Shown: in pieces, positions 18,832 to 25,652 of the stretch
Numbering within the stretch: position 1 is the stretch's first letter
How the letters are laid out: each line of letters begins with the position of its first letter
DNA from: Peptococcaceae bacterium
Lineage (GTDB): Bacteria; Bacillota; Peptococcia; Peptococcales; Peptococcaceae
Length of the DNA: 64,000 nucleotides
Assembly (NCBI GenBank): GCA_900759105.1
Contig: CAAETY010000040.1
Coordinates: 43,148 to 107,147, forward strand
Direction: 5' to 3'
The notes under the pieces: generated by a model
Databases searched by the model: none
What the model saw: only the letters and a program-made list of their open reading frames with translations
What the model was told of the DNA's origin: nothing
Program-made: the position numbers and the translations under genes

Positions 18832-19098
18832 ATGACAAAGCTTACTGTTGAACGTGTGAAAAAGTCTTTACAACCATTTGTTGGTTGTGAGATTGAATTA
18901 GATGTCAATATTGGCCGCAATCGCATTGTGAGCCATAAGGGCGAGTTAGAGTCAATTTATAAGAATGTCTTTGTCGTGAGAGTAGAAGATCATGATGAAC
19001 GCCGATTGTCTTTTAATTACGTGGATTTAATGACCGGGAATGTTGTGGTAGCACTCCATAAAAACGGACATACATATCGTTTGTCGCATCATAATTGA
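18832..19098 (+). CDS. veg: Veg-family protein
   Basis: A small protein of 88 residues beginning MTKLTVERVKKSLQPFVG, resembling the Veg family of Bacillota, with the central GELESIYKNVFVVRV and SFNYVDLMTGNV blocks. In B. subtilis Veg affects biofilm gene expression and is transcribed from a very strong promoter. The ATG at 18832 was chosen for the AGAGAGGA site about eight bases upstream and the match to the family's usual start; longer in-frame ATGs exist at 18808 and 18823. Confidence 0.82.
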   Translation: MTKLTVERVKKSLQPFVGCEIELDVNIGRNRIVSHKGELESIYKNVFVVRVEDHDERRLSFNYVDLMTGNVVVALHKNGHTYRLSHHN

Positions 19099-19225
19099 GG
19101 CGTCGTTTTTGGGAACATGCTGGAATAAAGACGAAGCTTCTATTTTAGCGAAGAAAGCGATGCATTTATAGGTTATTCAGAATATGTTGTGGTTCGCACA
19201 ATTGTGCAGAAAGAAGAGGTTTATT

Positions 19226-19769
19226 ATGAAAGATCTTAAAGGAACCAAGACGGAAAAGAATTTGATGGATGCATTTGCCGGTGAATCACAAGCGCGCAAT
19301 AAATACACATATTATGCTTCTCAGGCAAAAAAAAGACGGGTACGTGCAAATTCAACAAATCTTTGAAGAAACTGCACGTAATGAGATGGAACATGCGAAA
19401 CTTTGGTTTAAGTATCTTTTGGGCGGAAGTATTGGGAGTACCGAAGAAAATCTCAAGGATGCTGCTGCCGGTGAAAATTTCGAATGGACTGAAATGTACA
19501 AGCGTATGGCAGCGGAAGCCTATGAAGAAGGCTTTGATGAAATCGGAAGACGCATGGAATTGATTGCAGAAGTTGAAGCAGCGCATGAAAAACGTTATTT
19601 AGCTTTGCTTGACGCGATTGAAAAGGGAGCAGTCTTTAAAAAAGAAAGCAAGGTTTATTGGAAGTGTAATAATTGTGGCTATATCGCAGAAGGCGATGAA
19701 GCGCCAAAGGTATGTCCGGCGTGTGCCCATCCTCAAGCTTACTTTGAAGTGCTGTGTGAAAACTATTAA
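19226..19769 (+). pseudogene. rbr: Rubrerythrin, interrupted by a +1 frameshift in an A8 tract
   Basis: Rubrerythrin reduces peroxide in anaerobes. The first frame gives MKDLKGTKTEKNLMDAFAGE and then SQARNKYTYYASQAKK; the second continues DGYVQIQQIFEETARNE with the rest of the ferritin-like diiron domain (EMEHAKLW, EAAHEKRY) and a C-terminal rubredoxin-type domain (CNNCGY, CPACAH). The join falls in eight A at 19327-19334; seven A would restore one frame of about 180 residues. It may be a real null mutation, a programmed or slippage-tolerated shift, or a homopolymer sequencing error. Everything else, including the ribosome site AGAAGAGG, is intact. Confidence 0.88.
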
Positions 19770-19786
19770 TACGGGATGAATATACA

Positions 19787-19818
19787 AGAAGCCTTGGGGA
19801 TACCGAGGCTTCTTTTTC
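19787..19818 (+). terminator. Rho-independent terminator after rubrerythrin
   Basis: AGAAGCCT...AGGCTTCT stem followed by TTTTT. Confidence 0.88.
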
Positions 19819-19929
19819 TGTGTAGGAACCGCTATAATCTGTAAATAGGATGTGGATTGACAATTATAAACGATTGAATTAATATGTTATCCAACGTGGA
19901 AAAATAGGATGTTAAGGAGGCGGTATAAC

Positions 19930-21492
19930 GTGTCAAGTGGACGGATTAAACAAAAAAGCATGTTTTTGGTGTCCAACTCAATCTTTATCACCGCGATTCT
20001 GGTTGTTATACAAATTATGATATGGGGTGGATTTTATTATCTTCTTACCAATCAATTTGCCAGCCAGTATGCGGTGTTGTTTCAATTTCTGGTTGCTGCA
20101 CTGACATTATCAATGATCAGTTATGTGGTGCTACGCTGTCCACACAATTCCTATCAAATTGCATGGCTGATTCTATTGGCGCTGATGCCAACGGTTGCTT
20201 TGATTATGTATGCAATTTTGCGCATTGTGCCGGGAACCAGTCATTTGATTGCACAACTTGATGAGCGTGCGTTGGCGACAGATTTGCACTTGGTAGATAG
20301 CGAAATGGCACGTCGTGATTTGGCCATGATGGATAATCGCTATGTTGGCTTATTCCGTTATTTATCTACCGGCTGCAAGTATCCAACCTATTACGCACCG
20401 GAAGTGACGTATTATTCTATTGGTGATAAAGCATTGGAAGCAATGTTTGCAGACCTTGAAAAAGCAGAAAAATTCATCTTTATGGAATACTTTATAGTGA
20501 GCGAAGGGGAAATCATTGAGCGTCTTTTAGAAATTTTAGAGCGCAAGGTCAAGGAAGGTGTGGAAGTGCGTTTTATGTATGATGGCTTCTGCACCATCAA
20601 GCTACCGCATGATTTTAAGGAACGCATTGAACGCATTGGCGTGCAATGTGCGATTTTTTCGCCATTGCGTCCAATTATTTCTTCCTATCAAAATAATCGC
20701 GACCACCGAAAAATTACTGTTATTGATGGCAAAGTGGCCTATACAGGTGGGTTTAACTTAGCGGATGAATATGCAAATCTTATAACGCGTTTTGGGTATT
20801 GGAAAGATGCGGGTATTCGTATTACCGGTAACGGTGTGCAATCCTTTACTGCGATGTTTTTGCAGGTTTGGGGCGTGGCAACCGGAATGAAATCCGATGC
20901 CTATGCACATTACATGGCGGTTGAAGAAAATCCGGGTTATGATGGTGCAATTGTGGCACCATATGCTGATGCGCCGGAAAATGCACGTGATACTGCGTCT
21001 GATGTATATTGTCAAATTTTGGATTTGGCTGAGGATTATGTGCATATTATGACGCCGTATTTGATTTTAGATGAACGTTTACGTCGTTCTATTGAATTTG
21101 CTGCAGAACGTGGTGTGGATGTCAAAATTTTCTTGCCGCATATTCCGGATAAAAAAGTTGTCTTTATGATAGCACGTAGCTATTATCCGGAACTCTTAAA
21201 AACTGGAATTAAGATTTACGAGTATACGCCCGGCTTTTTGCATTCGAAGGTGTTTGTTAGCGATGATTGCATCTCTTCCGTCGGAACCATTAATTTGGAT
21301 TTCCGTAGTTTGTTCTTGCACTTTGAAAACAGTTTGTTGGTGTATGACGAAAATATAGCACGTTCTATAGAAAAGGATTTCGAAGAAACACAAGCAATCA
21401 GCGAACGTATTTATCTCAAGACGTATTGCGAATTTCCGTGGTATAAACGCGCTTTTGGTCGCTTGATGCGTGTGTTTGGTCCGTTAATGTGA
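19930..21492 (+). CDS. cls: Cardiolipin synthase
   Basis: A 520-residue phospholipase D family enzyme that condenses two phosphatidylglycerols to cardiolipin at the membrane. Two or three N-terminal transmembrane helices precede two HKD active sites: HRKITVIDGKVAYTGGFN and HSKVFVSDDCISSVGTIN. GTG 19930 is chosen because AAGGAGG lies nine bases upstream; the in-frame ATG at 19909 has no good site. The next small gene follows after 12 bases. Confidence 0.94.
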   Translation: MSSGRIKQKSMFLVSNSIFITAILVVIQIMIWGGFYYLLTNQFASQYAVLFQFLVAALTLSMISYVVLRCPHNSYQIAWLILLALMPTVALIMYAILRIVPGTSHLIAQLDERALATDLHLVDSEMARRDLAMMDNRYVGLFRYLSTGCKYPTYYAPEVTYYSIGDKALEAMFADLEKAEKFIFMEYFIVSEGEIIERLLEILERKVKEGVEVRFMYDGFCTIKLPHDFKERIERIGVQCAIFSPLRPIISSYQNNRDHRKITVIDGKVAYTGGFNLADEYANLITRFGYWKDAGIRITGNGVQSFTAMFLQVWGVATGMKSDAYAHYMAVEENPGYDGAIVAPYADAPENARDTASDVYCQILDLAEDYVHIMTPYLILDERLRRSIEFAAERGVDVKIFLPHIPDKKVVFMIARSYYPELLKTGIKIYEYTPGFLHSKVFVSDDCISSVGTINLDFRSLFLHFENSLLVYDENIARSIEKDFEETQAISERIYLKTYCEFPWYKRAFGRLMRVFGPLM

Positions 21493-21504
21493 GGGTAGGA
21501 TGAG

Positions 21505-21738
21505 ATGGTATCCAAAAACTTTTTGCGAGGACTCATTGTAGTTCTGGGGATTTGTATGGGGCTTCCGGTGTGGGGGCTTAGCGGTATGGTGATTTGGGGC
21601 ATTGTTGTATCCATTACAACAATGATTTTTCTTGATTTGATATTACTGCGTAATTATCCGATGAAATTTAAGCTGGTATTTATTGCTGTTTACGCCGTTA
21701 CCATGGTATGCGTCGTAATATGGCTCTTATCGATGTAA
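21505..21738 (+). CDS. Small membrane protein of unknown function
   Basis: 77 residues with two or three hydrophobic segments (about 8-26, 28-47 and 56-76) separated by short basic loops (LLRNYPMKFK). It lies 12 bases after cls with GTAGGATG just ahead of its ATG, so it is likely co-transcribed with and possibly related to membrane lipid function. I recognise no family. Confidence 0.6.
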   Translation: MVSKNFLRGLIVVLGICMGLPVWGLSGMVIWGIVVSITTMIFLDLILLRNYPMKFKLVFIAVYAVTMVCVVIWLLSM

Positions 21739-21747
21739 AAATAAAGT

Positions 21748-21814
21748 AAAAAAGCTGACCGTAAGGTGCAATGCGAAATAGAAAGTGCATTGTATTTTTA
21801 CGGTCAGCTTTTTT
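21748..21814. terminator. Bidirectional terminator between cls and nifU
   Basis: AAAAAAGCTGACCGTAA pairs with TTACGGTCAGCTTTTTT over a loop of about 30 bases that itself contains a GTGCAATGC/GTGCATTG pairing. A-run on one side and T-run on the other serve the two convergent transcripts. Confidence 0.88.
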
Positions 21815-21840
21815 GGAGGCTAAAATTTGCAAAAGCGATT

Positions 21841-22257
21841 TTAATGATGATCGCAAGCTTGCGTGGTAAGGGGAGCGTGTTGGATATTGTTTTTTTCGTA
21901 ATAGTCTTCCAGTGCCTTTTTTATAGCCTGCTCCGCAAGCACTGAGCAGTGGATTTTTTGTGCCGGCAAGCCTTCCAATGCTTCTGTTACAGCTTGATTG
22001 GTAAGGCTCAGCGCTTCATCGATGGATTTCCCTTTGATGAGTTCAGTTGCCATTGAACTTGATGCAATGGCGCTTGCACATCCGAAAGTTTCAAAACGAA
22101 CATCGGAAATGATGCCGTCATCGATTTTAAGATAGATTTTCATAATATCGCCACATTTGGCATTTCCGACCTCGCCGATACCATCGGCGTTTTCGAGTGT
22201 GCCTAGATTGCGTGGGTTGCGAAAATGATCCATAACTTTATCACTATACAATGCCAT
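21841..22257 (-). CDS. nifU: Iron-sulfur cluster scaffold protein NifU/IscU
   Basis: A 138-residue scaffold on which Fe-S clusters are assembled. It has the three conserved cysteines in NAKCGD, FGCASAIASSS and IHCSVLAEQAI, and the N-terminal YSDKVMDHFRNPRN. The C-terminus ends in QACDHH, a possible extra metal ligand patch. It is the second gene of a two-gene operon, 12 bases after nifS on the minus strand. Confidence 0.95.
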   Translation of the reverse strand: MALYSDKVMDHFRNPRNLGTLENADGIGEVGNAKCGDIMKIYLKIDDGIISDVRFETFGCASAIASSSMATELIKGKSIDEALSLTNQAVTEALEGLPAQKIHCSVLAEQAIKKALEDYYEKNNIQHAPLTTQACDHH

Positions 22258-22269
22258 AATATCACCTCA

Positions 22270-23457
22270 TTAAAGAATATAGCTGCGTTTACCTTCTTGA
22301 AGGTCACGCCATACTGGAGACATATTGCGGAGTCTGCTGACAACATCTTTAACAGCTTGAATGGTGATGTCAATATCGGACTCAGTTGTTTCTTCAGAAA
22401 GAGAAAGTCGCAGAGAGCCATGGGCAATTTCGTGGGGTCTGCCGATTGCAAGAAGCACGTGGCTTGGATCAAGAGAGCCGGAAGTGCAAGCGGAGCCGGA
22501 AGAAGCGCAAATCCCCTTATCGTTTAAGAAGAGAAGCAGAGATTCACCTTCAATCCCTTCAAAACAAAAATGCACGTTTCCGGGAAGACGATTTTTAGCA
22601 TCGCCATTTAACACAGAATGAGGGATTTCTGAAAGACCTTGAATCAAACGATTGCGCAATGCTGAAACATGAGCAGTATTTTCTTCAAGATGGGCACAGG
22701 CGTCTTCCATGGCGGCGGCCATACCCATAATACCGGGAATATTTTCTGTGCCAGCACGTTTATGACGCTCTTGTGCACCGCCTTCAATTAGGGGCGTAAG
22801 GGAAATGCCATTACGAGCGTAAAGTACGCCAACGCCCTTTGGCCCATGAAATTTATGGGCAGAGAGAGAGAGCATATCAATGTGTTGCGACTGAACGTCA
22901 ATTTTGAGATGACCTACCGCTTGAACAGCGTCTGTGTGAAAAAGAACGCCACGTTCTCTGCATAAAGCACCGATTTCAGCAATAGGTTGTATTGTACCAA
23001 TCTCGTTGTTAGCATACATCACACTGACCAGGCAGGTATCCGAGCGGAGTGCTGCGGCTACCTGTTCAGGCTGAATCAAACCGTTTTCTGGGACAGATAA
23101 AAGTGTGATTTCAAAACCTTCTCGCTGGAGCTTATTAAGGGTATGCAGCACTGCATGATGTTCGAATGCTGTCGAAATAATATGTTTTTTGCCGTTCTTT
23201 TCGCCTAATTGGGCGGTGCTGATAAGCGCTTGATTATCTGCTTCGCTACCACCGGATGTAAAAGTTATTTCAGAAGGCTTTGCGTTTAATAAATGAGCAA
23301 TTCGCTCACGTGCGTTCGTAAGGGCTTCGTTGGCGCGTTGTCCGGCGCTGTGCAAGCTAGATGGGTTGCCAAAAATGTCATTCATATATGGTAATATTGC
23401 TTGAATAGCATGGTCGCTCATTTTTGTGGTTGCGGCATTATCTAAATATATTTGCAT
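22270..23457 (-). CDS. nifS: Cysteine desulfurase NifS/IscS
   Basis: A 395-residue PLP enzyme supplying sulfur for Fe-S clusters. It shows MQIYLDNAATTKMSD, the HAVQAVGH PLP-Asp region, SAHKFHGPKGVG with the PLP lysine, RAGTEN, and the catalytic cysteine in SSGSACTSGSLDPSHVL. AAAGGAGG precedes the ATG. It is co-transcribed with nifU. No IscR-type regulator gene is adjacent. Confidence 0.96.
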   Translation of the reverse strand: MQIYLDNAATTKMSDHAIQAILPYMNDIFGNPSSLHSAGQRANEALTNARERIAHLLNAKPSEITFTSGGSEADNQALISTAQLGEKNGKKHIISTAFEHHAVLHTLNKLQREGFEITLLSVPENGLIQPEQVAAALRSDTCLVSVMYANNEIGTIQPIAEIGALCRERGVLFHTDAVQAVGHLKIDVQSQHIDMLSLSAHKFHGPKGVGVLYARNGISLTPLIEGGAQERHKRAGTENIPGIMGMAAAMEDACAHLEENTAHVSALRNRLIQGLSEIPHSVLNGDAKNRLPGNVHFCFEGIEGESLLLFLNDKGICASSGSACTSGSLDPSHVLLAIGRPHEIAHGSLRLSLSEETTESDIDITIQAVKDVVSRLRNMSPVWRDLQEGKRSYIL

Positions 23458-23491
23458 GTGTATCCTCCTTTATTAGATTGAAAAGGATTCT

Positions 23492-23507
23492 CTTGCTATG
23501 TAGCAAG
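23492..23507. promoter_or_regulatory. Perfect palindrome in the nifS leader
   Basis: CTTGCTA-TG-TAGCAAG, seven-base arms, lying between the nifS promoter and its start codon. It could be a repressor operator or a leader hairpin; the regulator is unknown. Confidence 0.4.
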
Positions 23508-23545
23508 GGTGTAAGTGCTAATTCCTACTTCCTTAGGATGGTTTA

Positions 23546-23574
23546 ACTCTACCACTCAAATCATAGTGAGTCAA
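23546..23574 (-). promoter_or_regulatory. Promoter of nifS-nifU (minus strand)
   Basis: On the minus strand TTGACT, 17-base spacer, TAGAGT, about 90 bases upstream of nifS. Confidence 0.6.
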
Positions 23575-23602
23575 TAGGGTAAGAAGGATAATTTGAAAAG
23601 AA

Positions 23603-23639
23603 AATAAAAAAAGAACCTTTTCATTCGAAAAGGTTCTTT
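23603..23639 (-). terminator. Terminator of tRNA-Leu (minus strand)
   Basis: AAAGAACCTTTTC / GAAAAGGTTCTTT, 13-bp stem with a 4-base loop. The A-run at its left end gives the U-tract on the minus strand. Confidence 0.9.
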
Positions 23640-23644
23640 GGAAC

Positions 23645-23728
23645 TGCCGGCGGTGGGATTCGAACCCACACGGGTGTTAGCCCAACGGATTTTGAGTCCG
23701 TCACGTCTGCCAGTTCCATCACGCCGGC
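23645..23728 (-). tRNA. tRNA-Leu (anticodon CAA)
   Basis: On the minus strand the 84-base sequence starts GCCGGCG and ends CGCCGGCA, forming a perfect acceptor stem. The anticodon arm is ACGGA-CTCAAAA-TCCGT, giving anticodon CAA for UUG codons. A long variable arm (TGGGCTAACACCC) marks it as a class II tRNA, and GGTTCGAATCC is the T-arm. CCA is not encoded. It has its own promoter and terminator. Confidence 0.95.
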
Positions 23729-23748
23729 TTGCTCATCGGTACTTGCTT

Positions 23749-23777
23749 ATAATACGCTTTTTCACAGATAAAGTCAA
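23749..23777 (-). promoter_or_regulatory. Promoter of tRNA-Leu (minus strand)
   Basis: On the minus strand TTGACT, 17-base spacer, TATTAT, about 20 bases before the tRNA. Confidence 0.75.
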
Positions 23778-24045
23778 CAACTATTTTCGTCTTTTTTAAA
23801 AATAATTGATTGCTTTCAGAGTGTAGTGATAATCTCAATGCAAAATAAGCAATTTACCTAAAATTAACATAGAAATAACGCTTGAATTAACGTTGATTAG
23901 TTATACTAAAAATGTCTATGTGATAAGAAAGACGTTGCTGTTTTTGTAAGATTGAATGTAAAGTGCTGGGCTTCGTGTCTATTTGTATGTTCTATAATTA
24001 TAAAGGAATATGATTTTGATTTTAGAGGCGTGTACGGAGAATCCT
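23778..24045. other. AT-rich intergenic region, no gene recognised
   Basis: Between the divergent tRNA promoter and the promoter of the next gene. It is AT-rich, contains a TTGAAT...TATACT pair with a short spacer (about 23889-23915), and shows no credible ORF or hairpin. Confidence 0.5.
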
Positions 24046-24074
24046 TTGCGACTGTGATGGCATCATGGTATAAT
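24046..24074 (+). promoter_or_regulatory. Promoter for the unknown gene and the ppx-ppk genes
   Basis: TTGCGA, 17-base spacer, perfect TATAAT, about 60 bases upstream of the first gene of the cluster. Confidence 0.7.
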
Positions 24075-24136
24075 GTCAACAGAATATAATCACAGTATAA
24101 ATGCTCATCATTTTATTTGAATGAAGGATGATAGAT

Positions 24137-24676
24137 ATGCAATTTTTAGATTCTGATGCAAAGGTTCTTCTTTTGTGCGAAGACTTGCAAAAAATTTTAA
24201 AGAATTTTAAAGATAGTGCGCCATTGGCTGATGAAGGCGATTTACCACTAAAAAAACGCTTGGATCTTTTAGAGAAAATGGTGGCGTCAGAGCAACGATT
24301 GATTGAGGACATTGGATTACCGGGACGTTACATTGTTGAACATTTTACGATGATTCTCAATGAAATGAGTTATTCTATGGGGTTCAAGTATCGCCAAATT
24401 CAGAGTGGGCGTGGTCCGCTTACCGAAATTAGTGTGGGTGAATGGGGCACTATCCTTGTGAAAATTGGCAATATGGAAATTTCATGGCGTGACCAGGATG
24501 TACAATATATGTTTTATCCAGATCAAGTGGTGGTGCGTCCAAAGGATTCTGCAGAAGACGAAATCACATTCTTCTTTAGTTATTCCTTCAAGTATGCACC
24601 GGGGCAATTGAAAAAATTCCAGGCAGTCAAAGATGACCCACAGACAGCTTATTGGCATGAGAGCTTAAATATTTAA
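24137..24676 (+). CDS. Conserved-looking hypothetical protein upstream of ppx
   Basis: About 179 residues, soluble, with an N-terminal helical half (charged, LLLCEDLQKILKNFK) and a C-terminal half rich in beta-prone and aromatic residues (ISWRDQDVQYMFYPDQVV, ITFFFSYSFKY). No signal peptide or membrane segment is visible. It lies 19 bases before ppx and is probably in the same operon, suggesting a link to polyphosphate or stress metabolism; that is inference. The ATG at 24137 is preferred over 24128 because GAAGG is nine bases ahead. I recognise no family. Confidence 0.65.
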   Translation: MQFLDSDAKVLLLCEDLQKILKNFKDSAPLADEGDLPLKKRLDLLEKMVASEQRLIEDIGLPGRYIVEHFTMILNEMSYSMGFKYRQIQSGRGPLTEISVGEWGTILVKIGNMEISWRDQDVQYMFYPDQVVVRPKDSAEDEITFFFSYSFKYAPGQLKKFQAVKDDPQTAYWHESLNI

Positions 24677-24695
24677 TAGAAAAGAGAGAAGCACA

Positions 24696-25652
24696 GTGAA
24701 GTACGGAGTAATAGATATTGGATCAAATACCATGCGTTGTGTGGTTTATCAAATAGAACCGGACAATAGTTTTCATGCACTTGTTAATGAAAAAGAATTT
24801 GCAGAAATATTGAGCTATGTAGAAGATGGTGTGCTCACCGTAGAAGGGATTAATCGTTTGTGTTCTGTTCTTGGGCGAATGAAAACAATGATTGATGAAA
24901 CGCATTGTGAGCATTTTTCTTGCTTTGCAACGGCTTCATTGCGTAATATCAACAACCAAGTGCAGGTTTTGCAAACGGTGAAAAGAACCACGGGTGTGGA
25001 TATTCGGTTGCTTTCCGGTTGCGAAGAAGCTTACTATGACTATATTGGCTTGCAAAGCTGCATTAAGGATGATAAAGCACTTGGCTTTGATTTAGGCGGT
25101 GGGAGTGCGCAGGTTTTTTATTATGATGATTTTGGCATGGTGACGGCAACCAGTAAGGAATTGGGTGCACTGGCTATGTACAATAAATTTGTAAAAGGCT
25201 TGTTCCCAAACTCAAAACAACGCGCCAAAATTGCCAATTTTGTGAGTGCACAATTGGAAGGTTCCATTGATTTATCCGGAAAGGATATCAAACGCATATA
25301 TGGCATGGGCGGGACTGCGCGTGCCTTGGCAAAAGTACATCGCCAAATTTTAGGTCGTGATGGTGAAACCATGGGCTACACGCTAACCTTTGACGAAATC
25401 GAGGAGTTGGATCGTGCAATTGGGATGTTGGGGATGGATGGGATTAAAATCCTCAATCGTGTTATTCCTGAGCGTTTGGTTACTTTTATTCCCGGGTTGA
25501 TTGTCATTAAGTCGATAATGTCTTTTGTTGGCGTTCAAGAGCTTGTGATTGTAAGACATGGCGTTCGTGAGGGGTATATGATTGAAAACGCCATTGGGAA
25601 AGGAAGCGGAATAGATGAGTTTAGAGAAAAACAGCAATCCTTATGTAAATAG
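24696..25652 (+). CDS. ppx: Ppx/GppA-type exopolyphosphatase
   Basis: A 318-residue member of the ASKHA-fold Ppx/GppA phosphatases, which hydrolyse polyphosphate or pppGpp. It has the two phosphate loops DIGSNTMRCVVY and GFDLGGGSAQ, and GMGGTARALAK. It is the short form without the C-terminal HD domain. It begins with GTG. Its last 38 bases overlap the ppk start, so polyphosphate breakdown and synthesis genes are coupled. Confidence 0.9.
   Translation: MKYGVIDIGSNTMRCVVYQIEPDNSFHALVNEKEFAEILSYVEDGVLTVEGINRLCSVLGRMKTMIDETHCEHFSCFATASLRNINNQVQVLQTVKRTTGVDIRLLSGCEEAYYDYIGLQSCIKDDKALGFDLGGGSAQVFYYDDFGMVTATSKELGALAMYNKFVKGLFPNSKQRAKIANFVSAQLEGSIDLSGKDIKRIYGMGGTARALAKVHRQILGRDGETMGYTLTFDEIEELDRAIGMLGMDGIKILNRVIPERLVTFIPGLIVIKSIMSFVGVQELVIVRHGVREGYMIENAIGKGSGIDEFREKQQSLCK

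Noticed and set aside
19099..19225. Possible PerR or other peroxide-regulator box ahead of rubrerythrin
   Set aside because: I searched for a TTATAAT-type inverted repeat and found none convincing.
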